The notes beneath the pieces were generated by a model, which searched no databases, had not been told where the DNA came from, and was given only the letters and a program-made list of their open reading frames with translations. This document shows, one piece after another, positions 24,492-33,613 of a stretch of 64,000 bases of DNA (its first letter is position 1; each line of letters begins with the position of its first letter). This DNA is from Sinomicrobium soli (GTDB taxonomy: Bacteria; Bacteroidota; Bacteroidia; Flavobacteriales; Flavobacteriaceae). Position numbers and translations under genes: made by a program. The stretch spans positions 1-64,000 of the forward strand of contig NZ_QLNV01000022.1 of the NCBI RefSeq assembly GCF_003285545.1. Reading direction: 5' to 3'.

Positions 24492-24872
24492 TTAGTATTT
24501 TTCCAATGGGTTTAAAAGCTCCAATTCCTCAAGATGATTAAAATCTTTTGTGTTGGCAGTAACCAAAAGTAAATTATAAACCTTTGCAGTTGCTGCTATA
24601 ATGGCATCCCCGAGGCTCATGGATTTTTGCTGTCTGAATAATATGGCTGAATCAATTATTTCAGCGTTAATTTCAAATAGGTCAAATTGATTAAATAAAT
24701 TCTGAAAATATGTTCGGTCTTTAGCTACCAGTTTATGATAACCCAAAACTTCCAACCGGCTAATGGCCGATACTGCAATATGATTTGTTCTTAACCAATT
24801 GCGCAGTTCGGCATATTGCGGGAGCCCCGTATAAATTATAATATTGGAATCTAAAAGTACTGTTTTACTCAC
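24492..24872 (-). CDS. PIN-domain toxin (VapC-like)
   Basis: This 126-residue PIN-fold ribonuclease has the four expected acidic residues at Asp8 (LLDSNIII), Glu41 (SRLEVLGY), Asp89 (SLGDAIIAATA) and Asp110 (TANTKDF). Such toxins cut RNA when freed from their antitoxin. Its start overlaps the end of the upstream antitoxin gene by 8 bases, the usual layout of a type II module. AT-rich composition, unlike the neighbours, fits acquisition by transfer. Confidence 0.88.
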   Translation of the reverse strand: MSKTVLLDSNIIIYTGLPQYAELRNWLRTNHIAVSAISRLEVLGYHKLVAKDRTYFQNLFNQFDLFEINAEIIDSAILFRQQKSMSLGDAIIAATAKVYNLLLVTANTKDFNHLEELELLNPLEKY

Positions 24873-25095
24873 GTCCGTAAAGTTTTCTGTCTTTTCTCAT
24901 TTCACGCTGCCATTTTACCGGATCTTTTATACTGCTAATACCTCCGGAAGCCGCCATTTCTTCCATAAGATTATATAACTTTTCCGATCTGTTTTTCTTT
25001 TTTACGGGACGTTTGATTTCCAGCCCTAAGCGTTTTGCCAGGGCCTCTACCTGTTGCAGTAGTTTCTTATCTTTTCCTGAAATGGTGATTTCCAT
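24865..25095 (-). CDS. Antitoxin partner of the PIN toxin
   Basis: This 76-residue, highly charged protein (EITISGKDKKLLQQVEALAK, then basic KRPVKKKNRSEK) lies directly upstream of, and overlapping, the PIN toxin gene. The C-terminal half (GGISSIKDPVKWQREMRKDR) should be the toxin-binding tail, rich in Lys, Arg and Glu. The DNA-binding type at the N-terminus is not clear. Its role is inferred from position, size and overlap. A TATCTTTA -10-like site lies about 20-27 bases upstream on the minus strand. Confidence 0.75.
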   Translation of the reverse strand: MEITISGKDKKLLQQVEALAKRLGLEIKRPVKKKNRSEKLYNLMEEMAASGGISSIKDPVKWQREMRKDRKLYGRE

Positions 25096-25382
25096 AGCAT
25101 TTAATTTTAATGATTTAAAGATAAGGAAAAATGCGGATTTTATTTTTAAAAGGTATACAGTATTTTCCTTTTACCAGTTTCGGTAATAGCAAGTTTTTTT
25201 AATGTTTGAAGCATATCTCTTATTTAATACTTTGTTAAAGATAATTAAGTTTTTAGAAATGATTTGCTAACATCGTGTAGTGCGTTGCCGTCTTGCTATA
25301 ATTTTTCAAACTTACAAAATTATCCCCCTGACCAGGAACCGGGAATATTATTTAATTTATTTAGATTGAATAAAAATAATTA

Positions 25383-25390
25383 TATCTTTG
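25383..25390 (+). promoter_or_regulatory. -10 element TATCTTTG before the 25463 gene
   Basis: TATCTTTG lies 72 bases upstream of the ATG. The preceding 25096-25380 space is AT-rich and shows no other feature I recognise. Confidence 0.45.
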
Positions 25391-25462
25391 TACCTGTATA
25401 TATGGAGAGCCGTGTACTGTTCATGGCCGGAAGAATGCTTAAAAGCCGTTAAACCTGCTGTT

Positions 25463-25819
25463 ATGAACGAGATATATTGCATTTACAGGAATGATATAGG
25501 CATCGCCTTTCAATGGAAACGGGACATTGTAAAGAATAATTTCGGAAAATTACAGATTGTTTTCCGCGACATGGGGTTCTATCTTTCTCCCGATGAGGTC
25601 ACCGATTTTTACCACTGCGTAAAGAATGCCCGGCAGTTTGAACGTTGTGCGGAATGCCGTCACAACAGGGAGTACCGGTCTATTCTGCTGCGTACCCCTG
25701 CCGATAAGGTAGACCTGGCGGTTAATATTGACGAATTGTACCAGATCGAAGACCTTATAGAAGGAACGCTGTTCCAGATAAAACTGGACGGTTACCTGAA
25801 CCAGATCTGCGACAATTAA
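25463..25819 (+). CDS. Conserved-looking small cytosolic protein, unknown
   Basis: The start is the ATG at 25463 (MNEIYCIYRNDIGIAFQWKR). The frame is open upstream to 25388, but that part overlaps the -10 element. The 118-residue protein has a CAECRHN segment and another cysteine, six in all, and ends LFQIKLDGYLNQICDN. It resembles small proteins found across Bacteroidota, possibly the DUF6686 group, but I am not sure of that name. No function can be given. It stands alone, converging on lpxH. Confidence 0.6.
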   Translation: MNEIYCIYRNDIGIAFQWKRDIVKNNFGKLQIVFRDMGFYLSPDEVTDFYHCVKNARQFERCAECRHNREYRSILLRTPADKVDLAVNIDELYQIEDLIEGTLFQIKLDGYLNQICDN

Positions 25820-25859
25820 GCTCGTCGTTTCTGGTGCTCGTTTGCAACGAGTACCACTA

Positions 25860-26639
25860 CTACTTTTTGTATTCCAGGAGTTCCGTCCTCTGCCCGTCAA
25901 AAACGCCGTAGGTATAATAGTGTATCCAGTCGCCGAGGTTGATATAACGGGAGTTCCCGCCGAGGCTGATCTCCAGGGGGAGGTGCCGGTGCCCGAAGAT
26001 AAAATAGTCGTAGTGCTGCGCTTCGAGTTTTCGCCTGGCATAATGTACCAGCCATTCCTTGTCTTCTCCGAGGAACTTCACGTCTTCATCTCCCGAGATG
26101 AGTTTGTTTTTGACCGAAAGGTACTGCGCGAGTTTGACCCCTATATCGGGATGGAGCCACCTGAAAAACCATTTGGCTACCGGGTTGGTAAACAGCTTTT
26201 TCATCCGTTTATACCCCTTGTCTCCCGGGCCCAGTCCGTCACCGTGGCCGATAAAGAAGCGTGTTCCGCCGATATTAAACACTTGCGGGCGATGGAACAC
26301 AGGGATGCCGAGTTCCTTTTCGAAATAATCATCCATCCACAGGTCGTGATTTCCGACAAAGAAAAAAACGGGAATACCGCGGTCTGTGATCTCTGCCAGT
26401 TTCCCGAGGGTACGGGTAAACCCTTTCGGAACGACGGTCTTGTACTCAAACCAGAAATCGAACAGGTCTCCCAGCAGAAAGATGGCCGCAGCATCGGCCT
26501 TTACTTCGTCCAGCCATTGTACGAACTTCTTTTCCCGGGGCAGGCTCTTATCGGGAGAAGGAGCGCCGAGGTGATTGTCGGAGGCAAAATAGACCTTTTT
26601 TCCTTCAGGCAGGTTTATATGTATGGTTTCGGTGTTCAA
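25860..26639 (-). CDS. lpxH: UDP-2,3-diacylglucosamine diphosphatase
   Basis: This 259-residue metallophosphoesterase makes lipid X in lipid A synthesis at the inner membrane. Metal-binding motifs are all present: SDNHLG (20-25), GDLFD (57-61), GNHD (96-99), GHGDG (131-135) and FGHRH (215-219). Asn replaces Asp-X-His spacing residues only in the normal family way. The start codon appears to be TTG at 26639, as no ATG occurs before residue 102. Phased AAC heptamers lie directly before the start. It is downstream of queD on the same strand. Confidence 0.9.
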   Translation of the reverse strand: MNTETIHINLPEGKKVYFASDNHLGAPSPDKSLPREKKFVQWLDEVKADAAAIFLLGDLFDFWFEYKTVVPKGFTRTLGKLAEITDRGIPVFFFVGNHDLWMDDYFEKELGIPVFHRPQVFNIGGTRFFIGHGDGLGPGDKGYKRMKKLFTNPVAKWFFRWLHPDIGVKLAQYLSVKNKLISGDEDVKFLGEDKEWLVHYARRKLEAQHYDYFIFGHRHLPLEISLGGNSRYINLGDWIHYYTYGVFDGQRTELLEYKK

Positions 26640-26645
26640 ATACAG

Positions 26646-26687
26646 TGGTTGCTACGGGTTGCAGGTTACTTTGCAGGTTGCAGGGTT
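26646..26687 (-). repeat. AACCTGC-type heptamer array between queD and lpxH
   Basis: Read on the minus strand, repeated AACCTGC and AACCCGT units with a few extra bases fill the 49-base spacer and run up to the lpxH start. Confidence 0.45.
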
Positions 26688-26688
26688 G

Positions 26689-27138
26689 TTATTGGTCGCT
26701 GGCATACCATTCGGCATAGGAGGTTTCGGTTTCGTGCAGTTTCAGGGAGTGCAGTGCCACTCCTTCGGGAAGGCGGGGCCCGATCTTTTTGGCAAAATCG
26801 ATCACCATATTCTCACTGGTGGGCTGGTAGTCGACCAGCAGCACGTGGTGCCCGTGCCTGATGAGCTCTTCGGCCAGCTGTGCATGAGGCGTATTTTTGT
26901 TGAATACGGTAGCGTGGTCGAACCGGTCTACGATCTCTTCCTTCACGATCTTTTTCAGGTCGCCGAAATCGATGACCATGCCGTATTTCACATCAGAGGT
27001 GTCGGTAATGGGCGTGCCCGTTACCGTTACCGCAAGTTTATAGCTGTGGCCGTGAACATTCTTGCACTTTCCATCATAGCCGTAAAGGGCATGCCCGGTT
27101 TCGAAACCAAATAACTTGGTAAGACGGATGTTACTCAT
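26689..27138 (-). CDS. queD: 6-carboxytetrahydropterin synthase (queuosine pathway)
   Basis: The start is the ATG at 27138, since the longer frame would begin inside the -10 element. The 149-residue enzyme of the QueD/PTPS family has zinc ligands His16, His29 and His31 (ETGHALYG, NVHGHSYKL), catalytic Cys25 (GKCKN), and the Asp-His pair in RFDHATV. It converts dihydroneopterin triphosphate to carboxytetrahydropterin, the second step toward queuosine. It is followed by lpxH. Confidence 0.92.
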   Translation of the reverse strand: MSNIRLTKLFGFETGHALYGYDGKCKNVHGHSYKLAVTVTGTPITDTSDVKYGMVIDFGDLKKIVKEEIVDRFDHATVFNKNTPHAQLAEELIRHGHHVLLVDYQPTSENMVIDFAKKIGPRLPEGVALHSLKLHETETSYAEWYASDQ

Positions 27139-27168
27139 ATCTGCCTGGAATATTAAACTTCTACGGCA

Positions 27169-27176
27169 CAAAGATA
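27169..27176 (-). promoter_or_regulatory. -10 element TATCTTTG of queD
   Basis: On the minus strand TATCTTTG lies 30 bases upstream of the queD ATG at 27138. Confidence 0.55.
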
Positions 27177-27271
27177 ACCAATTAGGAAGAGGGGCTTTTT
27201 AAAACGGTACAGAAATATTTAACCGGGCTGGTTTGCAGGCAGGGGATTTTCATTAATCCGAATGTATGGTA

Positions 27272-27514
27272 TTACATTGCGTTTAGCCACTCCAGGTTTC
27301 TTTTGTCCATTGCTTTCTGGGAAATTAATTTCCCGTTTTTGATATCCTGTTCGCTCATAGCCAACATTGTTTTTTGCTCTTTTGTCAATTCGATGACTTC
27401 AGATTCAGGAGGACCGGATGAAATCAGTTTATCAAGAGCTTCTAAAAAATCTTTGTCCTTTATAGATAGTATTTTGTCTATCAATCCATTTCTTATTTTA
27501 TCAACTGTTGTCAT
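27272..27514 (-). CDS. Orphan antitoxin-like protein
   Basis: This 80-residue protein (VDKIRNGLIDKILSIKDKDF, ELTKEQKTMLAMSEQDIKNG, ending KRNLEWLNAM) matches the pattern of flavobacterial antitoxins that precede RelE/ParE toxins. The residues ISQKAMDKRNLEWL are typical of the toxin-binding tail. No toxin frame follows on the minus strand; only a non-coding spacer before queD is seen. It is therefore an orphan or a remnant of a module. Composition is AT-rich. Confidence 0.65.
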   Translation of the reverse strand: MTTVDKIRNGLIDKILSIKDKDFLEALDKLISSGPPESEVIELTKEQKTMLAMSEQDIKNGKLISQKAMDKRNLEWLNAM

Positions 27515-27696
27515 TTCGTGTCAGTTTTTTGTTTATGAATATTTTTACTTCAGAGTTATACAACTCATTATATAGTACTTATATTATAGATTTATATCTT
27601 AAAACTGCGAAAAGAAATAATACTCTTAATGTTCTGACCTTTGAGAATGATTTCGATTTACCGAAAAATTTCAATCTGTCGGATTTGTTTTCTTCA

Positions 27697-27704
27697 TAAA
27701 TTTG
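27697..27704 (+). promoter_or_regulatory. -10 element TAAATTTG of the oxygenase gene
   Basis: TAAATTTG lies 23 bases upstream of the ATG at 27728, supporting that start over the frame open from 27641. Confidence 0.5.
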
Positions 27705-27727
27705 CAGGCTTTTTATTTTTATGGCCA

Positions 27728-28375
27728 ATGGCAGTGAACGAACTGTTTGAACAGCTGGATTTTAAGGAAGATCCGCTGTATGAGAAAATGATCGCCGACC
27801 TGATGGAACGGCAGTACAGTATCATTGAGAATTTCTTTCCTGTGGAAGAAGTCGCTGCCCTGCGGAGGTCGCTGCTGGAAAAATATGAAGAGGACTGCTT
27901 TAAAAAGGCAGCTATCGGCAACCGCACCAGCGAAGTGGTCGAAAAGGAGATACGCGGTGATTTTATCTTCTGGCTGAACGAAGGGGAAGCCCGGGCAGGC
28001 GAACGCCGGTTCTTCGAGCGTATCAACGACCTGGTGGCTTACCTGAACAAAACCTGTTTTATGGGCATCAGGGAGAAGGAGTTTCACTATGCGGTATATC
28101 CCTGCGGGACCTTTTACAGGCGGCACCTGGACACTTTTCAGAACGATGACCGCCGGAAACTTTCCGTGGTGTTCTACCTGAACGGGGAAGACTGGAAACC
28201 GGAGTACGGGGGAGAGCTGGTGATATACACCGGCAGGGACGGAAAAGAAGAAGAGGTGACCATTTATCCTTTCCCGGGCAGGATGGTTATCTTCGAAAGC
28301 CAGGTACTCGAACACGAAGTAAAACGGGTAGACCGGGAGCGTCTCAGTATTACCGGGTGGTTGAAAACCAGCTGA
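27728..28375 (+). CDS. 2OG-Fe(II) oxygenase family protein
   Basis: This 215-residue protein of the 2-oxoglutarate/Fe(II) dioxygenase superfamily has iron ligands His133 and Asp135 (RRHLDTFQ) and His196 (LEHEVKR), with Arg205 (RERLSITGW) as the likely 2-oxoglutarate anchor. The beta-strand core YAVYPCGTFYRRHLDTF and VVFYLNGEDW fits the SM-20/PHD-like group. The substrate is unknown. It converges on murI, with only 15 bases between them. Confidence 0.85.
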   Translation: MAVNELFEQLDFKEDPLYEKMIADLMERQYSIIENFFPVEEVAALRRSLLEKYEEDCFKKAAIGNRTSEVVEKEIRGDFIFWLNEGEARAGERRFFERINDLVAYLNKTCFMGIREKEFHYAVYPCGTFYRRHLDTFQNDDRRKLSVVFYLNGEDWKPEYGGELVIYTGRDGKEEEVTIYPFPGRMVIFESQVLEHEVKRVDRERLSITGWLKTS

Positions 28376-28390
28376 TACCGGTCCGGAAAC

Positions 28391-29152
28391 TTACAATGCC
28401 TGCATGGCAGTGAGGTAATCGAGGTATTTGTCGAAGTGGCCCGCATCGGCCTGTTGCCCGGAAATAAAATATTGTATTTCCTTTTTTTCCGGGCTGCTTT
28501 CGGGGTGTACCCGGGTCATGAGATTGTTTACCGTGCCCCTGTTGCCGTCGAGGATGCGGACGTGGGGGGCGATCAGCCGGCGTATCTGCTCCCGGAAGTA
28601 TATGAAATGGGTGCATCCCAGTACGATGGCATGGTACCGGCTCCACGGGATGCCGGAAAGCTGGTGCCTGAGATAGGCTTCCGTTTCGGGGGCATCCAGT
28701 TGAAAGCGTTCTGCCAGGAGCACGAGCCCCTGCAGCGAAAGATAGTCTACCTTGTCCCCGGCATTGAGGTCCTGTACCAGCCGGTCCAGCTTTTCTTCTT
28801 TCAGGGTGAGATCGGTAGCACATACCAGCACTCTTTTGTCGTCACTGCTTTCCACAGCGGGCTTTATGGCAGGCTCCATACCTATTATAGGGAAGTCGTA
28901 GGTGTCCCGGAGTGCCTTTACCGCCACGCTGGTGGCCGTATTACAGGCCACGACCAGGGCCTTGAGTTTTTTCTCCGCCAGGAAAGCACAGGCCCGGAAC
29001 ACCAGCTCCGTGATCTCTTCCCGGGTTTTGGTTCCGTAAGGGGCATGGTGCGAGTCGCCGAAATAAATAAACCGCTCTCCGGGCATACGCTGTATGGCTT
29101 CGTGTAATACGGTAAGACCGCCCACACCGGAATCGAAAAAGGCTATGTGCAT
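28391..29152 (-). CDS. murI: Glutamate racemase
   Basis: This 253-residue enzyme makes D-glutamate for peptidoglycan. It has FDSGVGGLTVL (Asp7, Ser8), catalytic Cys70 in VACNTATS and catalytic Cys180 with His182 in LGCTHF. The start is the ATG at 29152 (MHIAFFDSGVGG); the longer frame to 29200 runs into the -10 element. It is transcribed alone, convergent with the oxygenase gene. Confidence 0.95.
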   Translation of the reverse strand: MHIAFFDSGVGGLTVLHEAIQRMPGERFIYFGDSHHAPYGTKTREEITELVFRACAFLAEKKLKALVVACNTATSVAVKALRDTYDFPIIGMEPAIKPAVESSDDKRVLVCATDLTLKEEKLDRLVQDLNAGDKVDYLSLQGLVLLAERFQLDAPETEAYLRHQLSGIPWSRYHAIVLGCTHFIYFREQIRRLIAPHVRILDGNRGTVNNLMTRVHPESSPEKKEIQYFISGQQADAGHFDKYLDYLTAMQAL

Positions 29153-29197
29153 GTACGCTCTGGTTTCAGCCCTGGAAACAGGCTTTTTTCTTACAGG

Positions 29198-29205
29198 CAA
29201 AGGTA
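29198..29205 (-). promoter_or_regulatory. -10 element TACCTTTG of murI
   Basis: On the minus strand TACCTTTG lies about 45 bases upstream of the murI ATG and overlaps the upstream in-frame codons, which confirms the shorter start. Confidence 0.5.
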
Positions 29206-29235
29206 ATAAAATAAGGGATTGGTACGGGCGCGGTC

Positions 29236-30588
29236 TTAAAATCCCAGTATCACCTTGGCAATGGTAAAGTAGATCAGTATGCCCAGCACGTCGTTGCTCG
29301 TGGTGATAAACGGCCCGGTGGCAACTGCCGGATCAATGCCCCTTTTGTCCAGGAAGATAGGGATAAAGGTGCCTATTACGGCAGCATTCACAATAACGGT
29401 AATGAGCCCCAGCCCTATGGTTGACGAAACGAGGTAGGAGGTGCCGAAAGCAAAATGGCTGATAAGCAGTACGATGGCAGCAATGGCCAGCCCGTTGATA
29501 AGCCCCAGGGAAAATTCCTTGGCCAGGCGACCGAGGATCTCTCCCTTGATCGAATTGTTGGCCAGTCCCTGGACTACAATGGCCGACGATTGTACTCCCA
29601 CATTTCCGGCGGTAGCCTGCATCAGGGGCACAAAACTCAGCAGTATGGGGTATGTTTCCAGGGCATCCTGGAACCCGGTGATAATACTGGCGGCGCCGAG
29701 TCCGCCGAACATGCCGATCAGCAGCCACGGCAGCCTCGCCCTGGTGAGTTTCCAGACGCTGTCGTCGGCCTCCACATCGCGGGTAATACCGGCGGCGAGC
29801 TGGTAGTCTTTTTCGGCCTCTTCGCGTATGACGTCTACGATATCGTCAATGGTGATCCGCCCTACCAGCCTTCCTGATTCGTCTACTACCGGGATGGCTT
29901 CGAGGTCGTATTTAGACATCACCCTGGCTACATCTTCTGCCTTGTCGGTTACGGATACATAATCGACCTTGGGGATATAGATATCGCGGATATGGGTCTG
30001 GGTAGAGGTGGTGAGCAGGTCTTTGAGCGACAGTCTCCCCTTGAGCCGTTCATTGTCATCTACCACGTAGATGGAGTGTACGCGTGTCACGTGCTCCGCC
30101 TGCAACCGCATTTCCTTGACACAGGTGAGCACGTTCCAGTTTTCGTTTACCTTTACCAGCTCCTTGGCCATCAGCCCCCCCGCCGAATTCTCGTCATACC
30201 GCAGCAGTTCCACGATGTCCTTGGCGTGCTCCTTGTCTTCGATATGGGAGATGACCTCTTTTTTCCGCTCTTCGGAGAGTTCCGCGATAATATCTGCCGC
30301 GTCGTCGGTATCCAGTTCCAGGAGCTCGTCGGCAATTTCCTGCGCAGAGAGGTTTTTAAGGATGCGCTCCCGCACATCTTCGTCGAGCTCGGTAAGGGTC
30401 TCAGACGTTTTTTCGCTGTCCAGCAGCTTGATCAGGTAGGTGGCCTCGTCCAGGTTGAGCTCGTTGATGATCTCGGCGATATCGGCATAGTGCAGCTCGT
30501 TGAGGATCTGTAATAACCCGCTGTTATTCCTGTCCGCTACCAGTTGCTCTATCTGCTCCAGAAGTTCATCGCTGAGTTTGAATGTCAT
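29236..30588 (-). CDS. mgtE: Magnesium transporter MgtE
   Basis: This 450-residue Mg2+ channel/transporter has the MgtE N domain (about 1-130; repeats such as [20 protein letters not shown]), two CBS domains (about 135-255; [40 protein letters not shown]) and a C-terminal membrane domain of about five helices (280-450). The pore helix region includes [19 protein letters not shown]. Its start overlaps the end of rsmA by 23 bases, so it is the last gene of the serS-TPR-DUF4286-rsmA-mgtE run. Cytosolic Mg2+ sensing by the N and CBS domains is known for the family. Confidence 0.95.
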   Translation of the reverse strand: MTFKLSDELLEQIEQLVADRNNSGLLQILNELHYADIAEIINELNLDEATYLIKLLDSEKTSETLTELDEDVRERILKNLSAQEIADELLELDTDDAADIIAELSEERKKEVISHIEDKEHAKDIVELLRYDENSAGGLMAKELVKVNENWNVLTCVKEMRLQAEHVTRVHSIYVVDDNERLKGRLSLKDLLTTSTQTHIRDIYIPKVDYVSVTDKAEDVARVMSKYDLEAIPVVDESGRLVGRITIDDIVDVIREEAEKDYQLAAGITRDVEADDSVWKLTRARLPWLLIGMFGGLGAASIITGFQDALETYPILLSFVPLMQATAGNVGVQSSAIVVQGLANNSIKGEILGRLAKEFSLGLINGLAIAAIVLLISHFAFGTSYLVSSTIGLGLITVIVNAAVIGTFIPIFLDKRGIDPAVATGPFITTSNDVLGILIYFTIAKVILGF

Positions 30589-31396
30589 AAGCTATCTTTT
30601 GGGTTAGGCCGATAAATTCGTCGACGCCGAGTTGCTCGGGACGTTTGTCAAAAATACTATCTTCTTTCAAATTATCAGACAGGCCGAAAGTTTTTAAACT
30701 GTTACGAAGTGTTTTTCTCCGCTGCCCGAAGGCGGTTTTCACGACCTTAAAAAACAACAACTCGTCACACGGCAGCCTGAACGCGGTTTTTCGCCGCAGC
30801 CGCAATACGCCCGATTTCACTTTCGGGGGCGGGGTAAATACCTGTTCCGATACGGTAAAGAGGTATTCCGCATCGTAAAATGCCTGTACCAGTACCGAAA
30901 GTATGCCATAAGCCTTGCTCCCTTTGGGTTCGCAGACCCTTTCGGCCACTTCTTTCTGGAACATGCCCGAGAATTCCGGTACCTGCTCCCGCATTTCCAG
31001 CATCCTGAAAAGGATCTGCGAGGAGATGTTATAGGGGAAATTCCCTATAATGGCAAAGGGGTCATTGCCCATGACCTCCCTGATATCGTATTTTAAAAAA
31101 TCCCGGTTTACGATCCGCTGCGACAACTCCGGATAGTGTGCGTTCAGGTAACTTACCGATTCGTCATCGATCTCCACGACATAGGTAAGCAGGGGTTTTT
31201 TGAGCAGGTACTTGGTAAGCACTCCCATTCCCGGGCCTATTTCAAGGACCTTTTCATATCCTTCCAGGGTAAGTGTGCCGGCTATTTTAAGGGCGATGTT
31301 TTCATCGTTGAGAAAATGCTGCCCGAGGTGCTTTTTTGCCCTTACCTTTCCGTCGCCCCCGTGTGGGGCCCCGGTTGTTTTGTCGCGTGTTGCCAT
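30566..31396 (-). CDS. rsmA: 16S rRNA dimethyladenosine transferase
   Basis: This 276-residue KsgA/RsmA enzyme dimethylates two adjacent adenosines near the 3' end of 16S rRNA. It has [11 protein letters not shown] (21-31), the SAM motif LEIGPGMG (51-58) and the catalytic NFPY (119-122). It overlaps mgtE by 23 bases and follows the DUF4286 gene by 24 bases. Confidence 0.95.
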   Translation of the reverse strand: MATRDKTTGAPHGGDGKVRAKKHLGQHFLNDENIALKIAGTLTLEGYEKVLEIGPGMGVLTKYLLKKPLLTYVVEIDDESVSYLNAHYPELSQRIVNRDFLKYDIREVMGNDPFAIIGNFPYNISSQILFRMLEMREQVPEFSGMFQKEVAERVCEPKGSKAYGILSVLVQAFYDAEYLFTVSEQVFTPPPKVKSGVLRLRRKTAFRLPCDELLFFKVVKTAFGQRRKTLRNSLKTFGLSDNLKEDSIFDKRPEQLGVDEFIGLTQKIAYDIQTQR

Positions 31397-31420
31397 TCCT
31401 TGTTCTCTTTCCGGCGGGGC

Positions 31421-31732
31421 CTAATGTTCGCTTACCACCTGTAGTTCGGTACGGAACACCACCATGTGGTCTCCGAAACGCTGCCGGGCCTTTTCATCGA
31501 ACGCCGCGGCATCTTCTTTATAATATTTTTCCAGCATGTCCCGCCTGTCGGCAATGTATTGTACCGAATACGTGATACCTCCCATCTCTTCTTCCACCAG
31601 TACGCGGAGTATCCGGGCATTGCTGAATTTTCCGGTGGCCAGTATTTCGGGGATATGTTCTTCCCGCATCCAGTGCAGCCATTCGTCGTGAAGCGCTTCG
31701 TCTATATTGGTGGTCACGTTGTAGATATACAT
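31421..31732 (-). CDS. DUF4286-family protein
   Basis: This 103-residue small cytosolic protein (MYIYNVTTNIDEALHDEWLH and onward) has a ferredoxin-like or dimeric alpha/beta barrel pattern (EEMGGITYSVQYIA, MVVFRTELQVV). It matches DUF4286, a Bacteroidota family of unknown function usually found between a TPR protein gene and rsmA, as here. Gaps to its neighbours are 17 and 24 bases, so it is part of the operon. Confidence 0.85.
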   Translation of the reverse strand: MYIYNVTTNIDEALHDEWLHWMREEHIPEILATGKFSNARILRVLVEEEMGGITYSVQYIADRRDMLEKYYKEDAAAFDEKARQRFGDHMVVFRTELQVVSEH

Positions 31733-31749
31733 GTTTCCTGGTTTTCGTG

Positions 31750-33555
31750 TTAGGTTCCTTCTCCGGTGTGGTCGCCCCTCAGCCTGCGGTATGCCTTCCT
31801 GGCCGGCACGTAATAAATGCTGTCCTGGTGCTCAAAAATGATCTTTTCGTAACAGGGCAGGGCCTTTTCCGGGCTGTTTATATGTTTTTCATACAGTTCG
31901 GCAAGGGCGTACAGGGCATCGTCCATCAGGATGTCGAACGGGTAGAACTCCGCAATCCTGAGGTAATTGTACTCCGCCTTTTCATAATCCCCCAGTTTTT
32001 CATACAATCTGCCCTGTTTCAGCAGGGCCTCGTCTTCAAGGCTTTCCCCCCTGTGACCGTCCAGCAGCGAATCGAGCAGGGTCACGGCCGGGCCGTATTT
32101 GTGCTGGTAGGCGAGCAGGTCGGCCCGGGCGTATAGCTTAAGCGCGGTATTCGTACTGTCTTCCTGCAGGTTGTCGGAGATGAGCAGGCTCAGCTGCATG
32201 GCGTCGTTGGCGATAAGCTGCGAGGCCGAGGTGCGGAGTACCTTGAGCTGGGTCAGGGCCCAGTCGAAATCCCCTTTGTAAAAACTGGCCTGTGCTACCT
32301 TGAACCGGGCTTCCTGCCCGGCCACATCGTTCTTCATCATCTTCTGTACCTGAGAATAGTAGATCAGGGCCCTGCTGAACTTTTCTGCGTATAGCAGGAC
32401 GTCGGCATGGGCCATTTTCAGCTGTGCCTCCCGGGAGGCGTTCAGCCGGAGGTCCTGGCATTCCGCGAGCAAAGCCTCCGCACCGGCGGGATCGTCCATG
32501 GTAAAAGCCAGGAATTTTGCGTAGGCGATCTGCAGGTCGAGGGTGTGCTCGTCCTTTCCGTATTCTTCCAGCAGGTGCAGGTATTCGTTTTTTATCCGGT
32601 CGTTATCCCGGGCATCCCGGGCTTTCCCGGTTTTTATTTCGAGTATGTAGAGGTGGGCCTGTACCTGTATCGGCGTGGTAGCGGTATGGGCAATGACATA
32701 TTCGAAAACAGCGGTCGCCGTATCGTGATCTTCGTCATTCATGGCCTTGAGGCCCAGTTCTATGACCGGTTGCAGGCTGGCCCCTTCCCCGCGGTTGAAA
32801 ATGGCCTTTTCCTGGCTGAAAGCCCGGTCGTACTGTCGCTGTCTTACAAAAAGCCAGCTGAGCATTTCGTTCCACAGTATATCGGGAGCATCCTGTGCCC
32901 GTTGGAGTACCAGCCTGCGAAGCAGTATGTTGTTGGGATCGGAAGGGTCGTCGGAGATAAATTGGGCAATGATCTGCCGGATGGTGGAAAGATTGGTGTT
33001 TTTCCTGGATGCGATCAGGTCCAGCAGGCTGTTGTACATCTTTTCCATATCGCCCTTTTCGCCGTAAAGCTGTGCGATCTGGTAATCGACATTGATCCTG
33101 GGGTCCAGTTCTTTGCCCTTTTCGTATGTGACAATGGCACGGTCCAGCAGGTTCTTGTCCTGGAACCCCCGCCCTACGGAATACACATAGGCGGGCCGCT
33201 GTATTACAGCGTCGACGGCCTTGTCGTAATACTTGTCGGCCTCGTCCTCTTTTCCCTGGAGGGCATAGTTGTAGCCTGTTTCTATAAAAAGGAGCGGGGA
33301 GGCATTTTGTTGTGCCGCTGCCTGTTGCAGCATTTCCCCGGCCTGGTCGTACTGCTCCAGTTGCTGGTAGCAGGCCACGAGCTGGCGGATGTAAGGTCCG
33401 CCGGGATTTGCCTTGTGCAGTTTTTCATACAATGCCAGGGCTTTCCCGAATTCTCCCCCGTCGAAATACTGTTTGGCCAGTATCTCTTCCTGGGAGAATA
33501 CCTGAAAAGCGAAAAGGAGGCCTGCCAGGCTGCAGATGGCTTTTGTAACGCTCAT
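31750..33555 (-). CDS. Exported tetratricopeptide repeat protein
   Basis: This 601-residue protein has an N-terminal signal peptide (VTKAICSLAGLLFAFQVFSQ) and is otherwise helical TPR repeats throughout (for example YDQAGEMLQQAAAQQNASPL, DKYYDKAVDAVIQ, AEYNYLRIAEFYPFDI). It should act as a periplasmic or outer-membrane-associated scaffold. It lies 58 bases after serS and 17 bases before the DUF4286 gene, in conserved flavobacterial order. Its partner is unknown. Confidence 0.85.
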   Translation of the reverse strand: MSVTKAICSLAGLLFAFQVFSQEEILAKQYFDGGEFGKALALYEKLHKANPGGPYIRQLVACYQQLEQYDQAGEMLQQAAAQQNASPLLFIETGYNYALQGKEDEADKYYDKAVDAVIQRPAYVYSVGRGFQDKNLLDRAIVTYEKGKELDPRINVDYQIAQLYGEKGDMEKMYNSLLDLIASRKNTNLSTIRQIIAQFISDDPSDPNNILLRRLVLQRAQDAPDILWNEMLSWLFVRQRQYDRAFSQEKAIFNRGEGASLQPVIELGLKAMNDEDHDTATAVFEYVIAHTATTPIQVQAHLYILEIKTGKARDARDNDRIKNEYLHLLEEYGKDEHTLDLQIAYAKFLAFTMDDPAGAEALLAECQDLRLNASREAQLKMAHADVLLYAEKFSRALIYYSQVQKMMKNDVAGQEARFKVAQASFYKGDFDWALTQLKVLRTSASQLIANDAMQLSLLISDNLQEDSTNTALKLYARADLLAYQHKYGPAVTLLDSLLDGHRGESLEDEALLKQGRLYEKLGDYEKAEYNYLRIAEFYPFDILMDDALYALAELYEKHINSPEKALPCYEKIIFEHQDSIYYVPARKAYRRLRGDHTGEGT

Positions 33556-33613
33556 GGTATTCCGGTTTTAAGGGGGTAGCCCGGGAGGTTCCCCGGGAAT
33601 GCAAACCCCTAAT

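Noticed and set aside
31750-33579. 390-codon plus-strand frame opposite the TPR gene
   Set aside because: The minus strand encodes clear TPR repeats with a signal peptide; the antisense frame has no recognisable features.
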